From Treponema sp. (GTDB lineage Bacteria > Spirochaetota > Spirochaetia > Treponematales > Breznakiellaceae): a stretch of 6,875 nt of DNA. The notes below the pieces were generated by a model that worked only from the letters and a program-made list of their open reading frames with translations, had not been told where the DNA came from and made no database searches. The DNA is taken from assembly GCA_031283905.1 (NCBI GenBank), contig JAITAW010000242.1, positions 1-6,875 of the forward strand, given 5' to 3'. The translations under genes and the position numbers were made by a program. Positions 1 to 6,182 of this stretch are shown piece after piece. Numbering within the stretch: the first letter of the stretch is position 1; every line of letters begins with the position of its first letter.

Positions 1-219
1 ATTTTTCATGATTTGCTTGACCGCCGGCAACGGTAGTTTCCGTGAAACGTCTTGGCATCGGACTCCGTAATGGATCAAGTCCTACGTGTCCGCCCGTCTT
101 CATACGTCCTATCCGTCAATGGAGTAACTGTATGCTCCCGTGTCCCGACGGTTTCCGGAAGCGCCCGTCCTTCCGCCGCGTCCGACACGCCGCCTCCCGA
201 GAGCCTGAAGACGGCCAAC
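1..219. other. Unassigned left edge, possibly decayed upstream part of the IS3 element
   Basis: I cannot assign a gene here. A + strand frame stays open from 42 to 275, but its translation is Arg/Pro/Ser-rich and low in hydrophobic order. Near its end it reads SVAEGTNGQAGS, which resembles the 'AEGTNGRAGSRRI' stretch that usually precedes the helix-turn-helix-like region in IS3 orfB proteins. The stretch is therefore plausibly the scrambled N-terminal part of the same dead transposase, with frame changes that hide it. No promoter, tRNA or terminator was recognised. Confidence 0.3.
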
Positions 220-655
220 CTTCTATGAAGAGATCGGTTGCGGAAGGCACAAACGGACAGGCCGGGAGCTATTGAGGCTCACATGCGGGAGGAACGGTTG
301 ATGAGGGAACAGGGGTTGAAGGGGCGCGTAGGAAGAATAGCGGGTGAACACGGCGGACTCAAGGCATTCATAGCCTGTAACGGAGACCCTGTTGAAGTAC
401 AACGTATCTGAGTACCGGCAGAGGCTGGCTGTATTTGACGGTGATACAGGATTTAGGGATCGTAAAGTGATAGAAAGGGCGTTTTCAGAAGACTTGGACG
501 CCCGTCATGGAGGTGACGCGCTTATGATGGCGTACACGAATAGGCGGACTGTGGAGGGGTAACTCTTTCATTGAGACCGGGGAGTACAGTATTGCCGGTA
601 AAGAATTTCGAGAGGCGCTGTCGGCAAGAGTATGAGTCGGAAAGGGAACTGTTAG
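220..655 (+). pseudogene. Decayed IS3-family transposase (orfB, DDE integrase-type), 3'-truncated
   Basis: IS3-family OrfB is the catalytic DDE recombinase of an insertion sequence. Its conserved blocks appear in order but in different frames. The block RLMREQGLKGRV lies in the frame running 283-411. TYLSTGRGWLYLTVIQDL lies at 402-455. DRKVIERAFSED and then DALMMAYTNRR follow in a second frame (458-559). After a TAA at 560, that frame continues as LFH, a stop, then DRGVQYC (563-595). KEFREALSAR is in another frame (600-629), and SMSRKGNC, the usual 'SMSRKGNCYDNA' motif, is at 629-652 before a TAG. Restoring the frames gives the familiar 'GLIFHSDRGVQYCSKEFREAL' order. The second catalytic Asp is visible at 575-577. 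The first-Asp region is degraded, and the part with the catalytic Glu is absent because homology ends near 655. The gene is clearly dead. The start coordinate is approximate and no element ends were found. Confidence 0.85.
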
Positions 656-684
656 GCGAAATACTCCCAAACTTTTCAAAAATT

Positions 685-715
685 TTGAACAAAAACAGCT
701 GGCATATGCTATAAT
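685..715 (+). promoter_or_regulatory. Sigma70-type promoter with extended -10, upstream of the ileS fragment
   Basis: TATAAT at 710-715 is preceded by TG one base upstream (TGCTATAAT), an extended -10 element. TTGAAC at 685-690 can serve as -35, although the 19-bp spacing is long. The usual start point, about 7 bases after the -10, falls on or next to the A of the ATG at 722. The mRNA is therefore predicted to have almost no leader, which fits the absence of a Shine-Dalgarno sequence before that ATG. A 7-bp inverted repeat (TTCAAAA-A-TTTTGAA, 675-689) overlaps the -35. The promoter lies just beyond the end of the dead IS3 gene. Confidence 0.6.
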
Positions 716-721
716 CTCCCC

Positions 722-838
722 ATGTACAAACCCGTTGACCCGGAAACAAACTTCCTCGCGCTTGAGAAAGCAATGCTCGCCTTTCGGGGAAAAAACAACG
801 CCTTCCGTAAACCCGTTGAAAACCGCGTGGAGACGTAG
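722..838 (+). pseudogene. ileS: Truncated 5' fragment of isoleucyl-tRNA synthetase (first 38 codons)
   Basis: The frame from ATG 722 to TAG 836-838 encodes 38 residues beginning MYKPVDPETNFLALEKAMLA and continuing FRGKNNAFRKPVENR. This matches the first residues of spirochaetal IleRS, which reads roughly M-(Y/F)-K-x-V...F-x-x-L-E-x-x-I-L-x-F-W-x-x-N-x-I-F-x-K-S. The full enzyme is about 1,000 residues or more, so only the extreme N-terminus remains. The fragment stops before the 'HIGH' ATP-binding motif and cannot charge tRNA. The Trp usual after the Phe is Arg here, a sign of decay. Since IleRS is essential, an intact copy should exist elsewhere. The fragment keeps its own promoter and now acts as a leader ORF: its last codons contain a GGAG that can serve the gene starting at 843. 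An unrelated small peptide is possible but less likely. Confidence 0.72.
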
Positions 839-842
839 GCGT

Positions 843-1547
843 ATGCCGGCACTTGAAGCGATTATTCTATACCTTGTCCTCTTTTTCCCGTCTGTTTTTT
901 TCAATATCGAAAAAGGAACGGTCATCGCTTTTTCCATCAATCAGGAATTGTCGCGTATTTTCATTTACAATGCGCCGTCCTTGTCGCTTGTTTGGTTTCT
1001 TTTGCTACGAAAAAAGGAACCCGCGGCAGAAAAACCGCTTTTCTTGCCGGCGTCCCGAAGCCCCGCAGGTTCCTTTATGCTCAATGCGGGGAATATCCTT
1101 TTAACTTTTATACTCGCCCTATCCGGCTTGCTCATCATCAACATAAGCGCGTCCATGGCAAACGAACTGGCGGAACGTGCGGTCGGCGCGCGTTTTGAGG
1201 TTGGCGTTGACTTTCAAACGCCGGACACGGCGGCGGGATGGGTTGTACTTTGCCTTTCACATTTAAGCGCGGCGTATCTTGAGGAGAGTTTTTTCAGGTT
1301 TTATTTGTCCAACAGGCTGAAGGGATTCGGGTTTTACCCCGCAATGCTGATGTCAAGCGTTAGTTTTGCGTATTGCCACCTGTATGAAGGTTTTTTCGGC
1401 GTAGTAAACGCGCTCCTTGCCGGCCTTTTTTTGTTTTTCATATTCAACAAGCGGAAGTACGGCGCTGGAATGCAAACCCTGCACGCCATCGCCTTCGCCC
1501 ATAGCGCGTACAACATGCTTGTTTACGCCGTTTGGGCGGCGCCATAA
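843..1547 (+). CDS. CPBP-family intramembrane metalloprotease (CAAX protease / Abi type)
   Basis: This is a 234-residue polytopic membrane protein. Hydrophobic segments lie at about residues 5-22, 44-56, 84-104, 130-145, 165-180, 185-202 and 215-231. The family's three conserved motifs are present: the glutamate pair and Arg in LEESFFRFYL (E147, E148, R152), Phe-x3-His in FAYCH (F175, H179), and the final His-x3-Asn (H220, N224). The key glutamates, histidines and asparagine are intact, so the enzyme is probably active. The family includes eukaryotic CAAX prenyl endopeptidases and bacterial proteins linked to bacteriocin immunity and membrane-protein processing; the substrate here cannot be told. 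ATG 843 was chosen because the motif-bearing protein begins with a membrane segment there. The longer reading from TTG 735 would overlap the ileS remnant and add an implausible basic leader. A GGAG lies 10 bases upstream, and the preceding stop is 5 bases away, so translation may be coupled. Transcription probably comes from the 685-715 promoter. Confidence 0.9.
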   Translation: MPALEAIILYLVLFFPSVFFNIEKGTVIAFSINQELSRIFIYNAPSLSLVWFLLLRKKEPAAEKPLFLPASRSPAGSFMLNAGNILLTFILALSGLLIINISASMANELAERAVGARFEVGVDFQTPDTAAGWVVLCLSHLSAAYLEESFFRFYLSNRLKGFGFYPAMLMSSVSFAYCHLYEGFFGVVNALLAGLFLFFIFNKRKYGAGMQTLHAIAFAHSAYNMLVYAVWAAP

Positions 1548-2011
1548 AGAAATCCGTAGGTTAAAAAAGCAGGAAGGTTGAGCAATGCGGATATTAAGAA
1601 ATAATTTCATGCGGAAGCCAATTTCAGCATGAAGTATACGCTGAGTGGAGATCGGTAAAAGCCGGAAAGTATTTTATGCCCCTTATAAGGGGCATACCCA
1701 TTCAAACCGCCGACTTTGGCGGTGGTTGTTGACTTTACTCTGTATAAGATATAACAATAAATTTCAATAAGTGATAGATAATATCATTGCTTGGCGATGT
1801 ATATGACGTTTTTGCGCGGGATTAAACCTTCACTGCGAATAAAGAAAACGCGGGGCATCAGGTAAGAATTTTTCCAAAATGCGATCTCTAGAGGAAGATT
1901 CTGCCCGCCCCTGCCCAAAACCGCTCCCCAACCGCGTTGTGTGCCGGCGGAGACGTTGCGTTCGTTCCCGTTATACGCCCTTTTTGGCGCTTCCACTCTC
2001 CGCGAAAAGAT
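1548..2011. other. Gene-poor intergenic stretch
   Basis: No convincing gene is seen. A 15-residue ORF at 1585-1632 follows an AGGAAGG sequence but has no recognisable features. A 70-codon - strand frame (1784-1996, GTG start) gives an unfamiliar sequence. A weak promoter-like pair, TTGACT at 1729-1734 and TATAAC at 1750-1755 with 15-bp spacing, lies just after the hairpins at 1675-1723. If it works, the transcript would have a leader of about 350 bases before the solute-binding-protein gene. The rest, including the C-rich segment near 1900-1935, shows nothing I can name. Confidence 0.5.
1675..1723. repeat. 22-bp perfect palindrome followed by a second hairpin; possible terminator or operator
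   Basis: Positions 1675-1696 form a perfect dyad whose half-site is TATGCCCCTTA. In RNA it would fold into a stem of 8-9 pairs. Nine bases on, ACCGCC (1706-1711) pairs with GGCGGT (1718-1723) around a 6-base loop, followed by a T-rich but interrupted stretch. As the first strong structure after the CPBP gene, it could end that transcript, but neither stem is followed by a clean T-run. The perfect dyad could equally be a protein-binding site. Confidence 0.45.
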
Positions 2012-2040
2012 TTGACTTTTACTGACGATAGATATATAAT
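2012..2040 (+). promoter_or_regulatory. Near-consensus sigma70 promoter of the solute-binding-protein gene
   Basis: TTGACT (2012-2017) and TATAAT (2035-2040) are separated by exactly 17 bp. This is the best promoter in the window, with only one mismatch to consensus over both boxes. Transcription should start near 2047, giving a leader of about 70 bases before the ATG at 2117. Confidence 0.8.
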
Positions 2041-2068
2041 TAAGGCGGTTTTAAGCAACCAATCGTAC

Positions 2069-2096
2069 CATTTGCGCTACGCAAATGTATCTTTTT
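2069..2096 (+). terminator. Hairpin plus T-run in the leader: candidate transcription attenuator
   Basis: CATTTGCG (2069-2076) and CGCAAATG (2080-2087) form a perfect 8-bp stem with a 3-base loop, and TATCTTTTT follows at 2088-2096. That is the layout of an intrinsic terminator, but it lies between the predicted transcription start (about 2047) and the gene's Shine-Dalgarno sequence (2105-2111). It could therefore control read-through into the gene. The stem is short and half AT, so termination may be only partial. A small upstream pairing (GGTT 2047-2050 with AACC 2057-2060) is too weak to be called an antiterminator. I recognise no known riboswitch class. Confidence 0.5.
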
Positions 2097-2116
2097 ACCC
2101 CTACGAGGAGGAATGT

Positions 2117-3460
2117 ATGAAAAAGCATATGAAAAGGCTGGGCAAACTGCTTGCCACATTAACAGCTTTGCTGCTGACAACGATTCTATTCGGAGCCTGC
2201 GGCAAAAAAGACGCAGTTGGGAGGGTCTATCTGCTCAACTTTAAGCCGGAAATCGATGCTCAATGGAAGGAAGTGATCAATCAATTCTCTGCGGAGACCG
2301 GCATTGAAGCCAAGGTCGTTACCGCCGCCAGCGGCACCTATGAGCAGACGCTACGCTCCGAGATTACCAAATCGGATCCGCCGACGCTGTTCAACATTAA
2401 CGGGCCCATAGGCTACCTAAACTGGAAGACCTATACGGCGGATCTGAAGGACACGGACGTGTATTCATGGCTTTCCGATAAAAGTATGGCTATTTCTATA
2501 GACGGCGGTGTGTATGGGCTTCCTTATGCGGTTGAAACCTACGGGATCATTTACAATGACGCGATTTTCCGCAAGTATTTTGCGCTACCCGACCGCGCTG
2601 TTACCGACATCTCCAGCGCCGCGCAGATCAACAACTTCGCCGCGCTTAAAGCCGTGGTGGAAGACATGACCGTCCGCAAGTTCGATTTAGGCATTGACGG
2701 TGTGTTTGCATCGACCTCGTTCAGGCCCGGGGAGGACTGGCGCTGGCATACTCATCTGGCAAACCTGCCCATTTACTATGAATACCGCGACAAGGGCGTA
2801 GGCGATCTGGACAAGATCGATTTGACGTACGGTCCGCAATACCACAATATTTTTGATCTGTACATCAACAATTCGGTAACGGATCCCAAGATGATCGGTT
2901 CCAAGTCCGTTGACGATTCCATGTCCGAATTTGCGCTCGGAAAAGCCTCTATGGTGCAGAACGGTACGTGGGGCTGGGGGCAGATTGCGGGTATAGCCGG
3001 CAATGTGGTGCAGGCTTCCGATGTCAAATATCTGCCGATTTACACGGGCGTACGCGGCGAGGAAGCGCAGGGGTTATGTACCGGTACGGAGAACTTCATC
3101 TGCGTCAACGTCAAAGCTTCAAAGGCGTCTCAAGAAGCGTCCCTCAAACTCCTTGAATGGCTTTTCAATACACCAAGCGGTAAGAAGGCCGCAGTTGAAA
3201 AGCTCGGTTTTGTTACCCCGTTCAGTACGTTCGGCGCTGACGAGCTTCCGGACAACCCGCTTGAAAAAGAGGCGTTCCGCTTTATGAGCAACCCCAATCT
3301 TTCGGCTGTTTCGTGGAACTTTACGAGCTTTCCCAGCCAGGCGTTCAAAGACGACCTTGGCGCGAGCCTCTACGATTATGCTCTTGGAAACAAGAGTTGG
3401 GATGACGTGACCGCTGTGTTCAAAAACAAATGGGCAGAAGAAAAGGCGCTGTTGAAATAA
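2117..3460 (+). CDS. Lipoprotein ABC-transporter solute-binding protein, sugar type (family 1)
   Basis: This 447-residue protein is predicted to be exported and membrane-anchored, where it would capture a solute, probably a carbohydrate, for an ABC importer. The N-terminus is a lipoprotein signal: positive MKKHMKRLGK, a hydrophobic core at residues 11-25, then FGAC with the lipidated Cys at residue 28. The mature part follows the extracellular solute-binding family 1 pattern, including YLLNFKPEID, TAASGTYEQTL, PTLFNINGP, YAVETYGIIYND, NGTWGWGQIAG and LLEWLFNTPSGKKAAV. Length is normal for the family. ATG 2117 is fixed by a strong GAGGAGG (2105-2111) and the signal peptide; the frame is open upstream to 1937 but that extension is not sensible. 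No permease or ATPase gene follows, so it is an orphan that must pair with components coded elsewhere. The sequence style recalls Firmicutes proteins, suggesting lateral transfer. Expression is probably governed by the promoter at 2012-2040 and the leader hairpin. The exact ligand is unknown. Confidence 0.92.
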   Translation: MKKHMKRLGKLLATLTALLLTTILFGACGKKDAVGRVYLLNFKPEIDAQWKEVINQFSAETGIEAKVVTAASGTYEQTLRSEITKSDPPTLFNINGPIGYLNWKTYTADLKDTDVYSWLSDKSMAISIDGGVYGLPYAVETYGIIYNDAIFRKYFALPDRAVTDISSAAQINNFAALKAVVEDMTVRKFDLGIDGVFASTSFRPGEDWRWHTHLANLPIYYEYRDKGVGDLDKIDLTYGPQYHNIFDLYINNSVTDPKMIGSKSVDDSMSEFALGKASMVQNGTWGWGQIAGIAGNVVQASDVKYLPIYTGVRGEEAQGLCTGTENFICVNVKASKASQEASLKLLEWLFNTPSGKKAAVEKLGFVTPFSTFGADELPDNPLEKEAFRFMSNPNLSAVSWNFTSFPSQAFKDDLGASLYDYALGNKSWDDVTAVFKNKWAEEKALLK

Positions 3461-3534
3461 TAGCTCCTCAATGTAATGAATTGTCATGATCTTCAACGTG
3501 AAAAGCGGGGCGGCTTACTCCATATTCCAAAAGA

Positions 3535-3600
3535 GAGCGCCGCGCCCGCTCGCGTTGACGTACCGGCGGGACGGCGGCGTTGAAGGCTTGCGGCAACGCC
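3535..3600. other. GC-rich inverted repeats between the binding-protein gene and the mutase promoter
   Basis: GGCGTTG (3576-3582) pairs with CAACGCC (3594-3600), a 7-bp stem with an 11-base loop ending two bases before the next -35 box. A weaker pair, GAGCG (3535-3539) with CGCTC (3547-3551), lies upstream. Neither has a T-run, so termination of the upstream gene here is only a possibility. No other terminator was found between 3461 and 3602. Confidence 0.3.
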
Positions 3601-3602
3601 AC

Positions 3603-3631
3603 TTGACATTTGTCCCAATACCTCCTAAACT
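3603..3631 (+). promoter_or_regulatory. Sigma70-type promoter of the phosphohexomutase gene
   Basis: A perfect TTGACA (3603-3608) is followed after 17 bp by TAAACT (3626-3631), which matches the -10 consensus at 4 of 6 positions including the key A2 and T6. Transcription would begin near 3638, giving a leader of about 50 bases. It probably serves both the mutase and the PUR-domain gene. Confidence 0.6.
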
Positions 3632-3688
3632 ATTTCCATATTTAAGTGTTTGATACTATAAAGCAATAAGATATTTTAGAGGTTAAAA

Positions 3689-5557
3689 TTGCAGTTGACA
3701 AAAGACGATCCCGCTTTACAAGAAGAAGCGGTTGACGCCGCGCTTGCCGCCATGATTTTATCCGCTTCGGGCTGGCGCGCTATTTTTGCTCCGGACGGAA
3801 ACGAAGAGAATACCCATAGTAAGATTTCACCGGCTCATAGCATAATCGTTGCTGTCGCGGCAAAGGTTTTTGCGGATTATGTAAAGAAAACAACCGGCGT
3901 TGCGCGGCCTGCGTTGATTGTGGGCATGGACGCGAGACCCACCGGCAAAAATATCGCCGGTGTGATGATGCGGTCATTGACAACGGAGGGGTGTACCGTC
4001 CGTTGGACGGGCATTACGGCCGCTCCTGAAATAATGTCGTTTGCGAGAAGCGAAGGCGTTTCGGGTAAGGCGCAGGGATTTGTTTATATTTCCGCAAGCC
4101 ATAACCCAATCGGACACAACGGGCTTAAATTCGGGCTGACAGACGGCGGCGTACTTGCCGGTTCCGAGGCAAAACTTCTTATTGAGGCGTTCCGTTCTTT
4201 CCTTTCCGAGTCCGGCAGGATAGGAAAGACGTTGTCCCTCATCAACGGAGCTGACCAGACGCTGATTGACGCGGCGTACAGCGAGTCGCCGCGTGTAAAA
4301 CAGAAAGCTCTGTCCGCGTACCTTGATTTTACGCGAGAAGTGGTGTCGGCTGCCTCGGATAGGGCGGAACAGGAGAAGCTGTTTGCGTCCATTACAGAAA
4401 CAATACGGGAGCATCCCATCGGCGTCATAGCGGACTTCAATGGTTCGGCGCGCACCGTCTCCATTGACAGGGAATTCTTGCTCTCTCTCGGTGTGAAATT
4501 CGCCTTTATCAACGGTGAAGCCGGAAATATAGCGCACCGTATCGTACCGGAAGGCGAAGCGCTCGACTGCGCGGCCCAATTTTTGGAAGAACAACATGCC
4601 CGCGACCCGGCTTTTGTCATGGGTTACATGCCGGATTGCGATGGCGACCGCGGTAATATCGTGATTTGGGACGAAACCCTGAAAAAGACCCGGCCTCTGG
4701 AGGCGCAGGAAGTTTTTGCGCTTGCCTGCGTCGCGGAATTGTCCCACCTTGTATGGACCGGTTCGTTGCGGTGCGATGAAAACGGCAGGTTCCTTGATGA
4801 TGTCGCTGTCGCGGTCAACGATCCCACATCGTTGCGTATTGATGTTATAGCGGAAGCGTTCGGCGCAAAAATATTCCGTGCCGAAGTGGGAGAGGCGAAT
4901 GTGGTGTCCCTTGCGCGGAAATTGCGCGAATTGGGCTACACGGTGCGTATTCTGGGCGAAGGTTCCGCAGGCGGCAATATTACCCATCCATCCGCAGTGC
5001 GCGATCCCATCGACACGGTGTTTGCCCTGCTTAAAATGCTTGCCATACGAAGCGTCGGCGATAAAAAGGGACTTTTTGAAATTTGGCGCGATATTTCAGG
5101 GAATATCGGCTCATATAAAGATGGTTTTAGCTTGGCGGACATTATCGCGAGCCTTCCGTCCTTTGTCAGTACCGGCGGCTATACGCCGGACGCGCTGCTC
5201 AAAGTGAAGTCTGTAGATCACGCCGCTTTAAAAGAAAGGTACCAGAAGATATTTTTGCGTGATTGGGAAGAAAAGAAAGAACATCTATACAAACAATACG
5301 GCATTGTCGCGTGGGATGCGGCGTGTTATAATGGTATAGAAGAAAGGCTTGACATCAAGAATTTCGGCGAAGCCGGACGCGGCGGATTGAAGATAATCTT
5401 TGTTGACGATCAGGACGATCACATCGCTTCTCTTTGGATGCGCGGATCCGGTACCGAGCCTGTGTTTCGGATCATGGCTGACGCTGAGTGCTTCGGCCTT
5501 GAGCGGGAATTGATTGCGTGGCAACAGGCAATGGTTATTGAAGCCGACAATGAATAG
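3689..5557 (+). CDS. pgm: Phosphoglucomutase/phosphomannomutase (alpha-D-phosphohexomutase)
   Basis: This 622-residue cytoplasmic enzyme is predicted to interconvert hexose 1- and 6-phosphates through a phosphoserine, linking glycolysis with sugar-nucleotide synthesis. All four diagnostic loops of the superfamily are present in order: the active-site serine loop SASHNP (residues 135-140, catalytic Ser about 137), the Mg-binding loop DCDGDR (316-321), the sugar-binding loop GEGSAGGN (423-430), and the phosphate-binding loop RGSGTEP (585-591). At about 620 residues it is longer than the 450-550 typical of bacterial enzymes, with extra sequence mainly between the sugar and phosphate loops, as in the long spirochaetal versions. 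The chosen start is TTG 3689, preceded by AGAGG 6 bases upstream; TTG 3695 is an alternative, and the first in-frame ATG would cut about 21 residues. The PUR-domain gene begins 35 bases after its stop, suggesting an operon. Glucose versus mannose preference cannot be read from the sequence, so the symbol denotes the family. Confidence 0.93.
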   Translation: MQLTKDDPALQEEAVDAALAAMILSASGWRAIFAPDGNEENTHSKISPAHSIIVAVAAKVFADYVKKTTGVARPALIVGMDARPTGKNIAGVMMRSLTTEGCTVRWTGITAAPEIMSFARSEGVSGKAQGFVYISASHNPIGHNGLKFGLTDGGVLAGSEAKLLIEAFRSFLSESGRIGKTLSLINGADQTLIDAAYSESPRVKQKALSAYLDFTREVVSAASDRAEQEKLFASITETIREHPIGVIADFNGSARTVSIDREFLLSLGVKFAFINGEAGNIAHRIVPEGEALDCAAQFLEEQHARDPAFVMGYMPDCDGDRGNIVIWDETLKKTRPLEAQEVFALACVAELSHLVWTGSLRCDENGRFLDDVAVAVNDPTSLRIDVIAEAFGAKIFRAEVGEANVVSLARKLRELGYTVRILGEGSAGGNITHPSAVRDPIDTVFALLKMLAIRSVGDKKGLFEIWRDISGNIGSYKDGFSLADIIASLPSFVSTGGYTPDALLKVKSVDHAALKERYQKIFLRDWEEKKEHLYKQYGIVAWDAACYNGIEERLDIKNFGEAGRGGLKIIFVDDQDDHIASLWMRGSGTEPVFRIMADAECFGLERELIAWQQAMVIEADNE

Positions 5558-5560
5558 GTA

Positions 5561-5582
5561 TGCGCGTCTGTGTGGACGCGCA
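5561..5582 (+). promoter_or_regulatory. Stem-loop abutting the PUR-domain gene's ribosome-binding site
   Basis: TGCGCGTC (5561-5568) and GACGCGCA (5575-5582) form a perfect 8-bp, GC-rich stem with a 6-base TGTGTG loop. It starts three bases after the mutase stop codon, and its last base is also the first base of AAGGAG, the Shine-Dalgarno sequence for ATG 5593. No T-run follows, so it is not a terminator. Its position suits translational control of the PUR gene or an mRNA-processing or stability signal between the two genes. Confidence 0.6.
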
Positions 5583-5592
5583 AGGAGAATGT

Positions 5593-6069
5593 ATGGGTTT
5601 ACGAGGTGAGATTTTCTCAACACGGGTCCAGTTGCAGAACAGGACGTATTTTTTCAATGTAAAAGAGAATAGACTGGGCGATATTTACCTTAACATTGTC
5701 GAGAGCAAAAACAAAGACGAAGGCGGCTTTGAGCGGCAGTCTGTGGTGCTTTTCGCCGATGATCTTACGCAGTTTTTGGGCGGTTTTGAAGAAGCTCTGA
5801 AGGTTATGGATAAAGCCGACCGTGAAAAAAAACGCATGGCGCGAAGCGTAGTACACGGCAACAGCCGGAGGGATTTTCGTAGCGACAACTATGGCGGCGA
5901 CATCGACACCGAGGGATCGTCTTTTTCTAAAAAACGCCTTGTTGTGAAGAAAGTCAAAAGAGAAGAAAAAAAATCCGGCGGTGCGCCGTGGAACGATGGT
6001 AAAAACGGTTCTTTTGACAGAACAAAGGGCGGCTTCAAGAGAAAAGTGAAGTCTGTGAAAAAAAAGTGA
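5593..6069 (+). CDS. PUR-domain DNA/RNA-binding protein (Borrelia BpuR-like)
   Basis: This 158-residue cytoplasmic protein has one PUR-type domain at about residues 2-72, with the pattern GEIFSTRVQLQNRTYFFNVK, then a DIYLNIVES strand, then SVVLFADDLTQFLGGFEEAL leading into the helix. In Borrelia the related BpuR binds single- and double-stranded nucleic acids, modulates transcription and represses translation of its own mRNA; this role is transferred by family. Residues 73-158 form a Lys/Arg/Gly/Ser-rich, probably disordered tail ending in KRKVKSVKKK. It is longer than the compact Borrelia protein and should add nonspecific nucleic-acid affinity. ATG 5593 was chosen because AAGGAG lies just upstream and the domain begins at once. 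An in-frame ATG at 5560 has no ribosome-binding site and would run through the hairpin at 5561-5582. The gene probably shares the mutase's transcript. Confidence 0.85.
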   Translation: MGLRGEIFSTRVQLQNRTYFFNVKENRLGDIYLNIVESKNKDEGGFERQSVVLFADDLTQFLGGFEEALKVMDKADREKKRMARSVVHGNSRRDFRSDNYGGDIDTEGSSFSKKRLVVKKVKREEKKSGGAPWNDGKNGSFDRTKGGFKRKVKSVKKK

Positions 6070-6182
6070 AAAAATGAAAACAAAATGAAACGACAAGATC
6101 AAAGGCGGGTAACGTAAGATTGGTTTCCGCACGATTCGGTCGTTCCATTGCGCTCTATTACGGATACGCGCACTAAAAATAA

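Noticed and set aside
1..300. Group II intron RNA or tRNA in the left edge
   Set aside because: No domain V-like hairpin, no intron boundary motif and no cloverleaf could be found; transposase relics explain the right part better.
485..940. Minus-strand open frame of 151 codons overlapping the IS3 remnant, ileS fragment and CPBP start
   Set aside because: It runs opposite to recognisable sequences in all three features and shows no family pattern of its own, so it is a shadow frame.
1585..1632. 15-residue ORF after an AGGAAGG sequence
   Set aside because: Too short, with no recognisable features and no promoter; a chance start after a purine-rich stretch is as likely.
1784..1996. Minus-strand 70-codon frame with GTG start
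   Set aside because: The purine-rich stretch upstream is too close to the GTG to be a proper ribosome-binding site, and I recognise no family. It may be a relic, but nothing supports calling it a gene.
3974..4987. Long minus-strand open frame (337 codons) inside the mutase gene
   Set aside because: The + strand carries the mutase motifs in this interval. The antisense frame is rich in Arg/His/Phe with no order, typical of a shadow in biased coding DNA.
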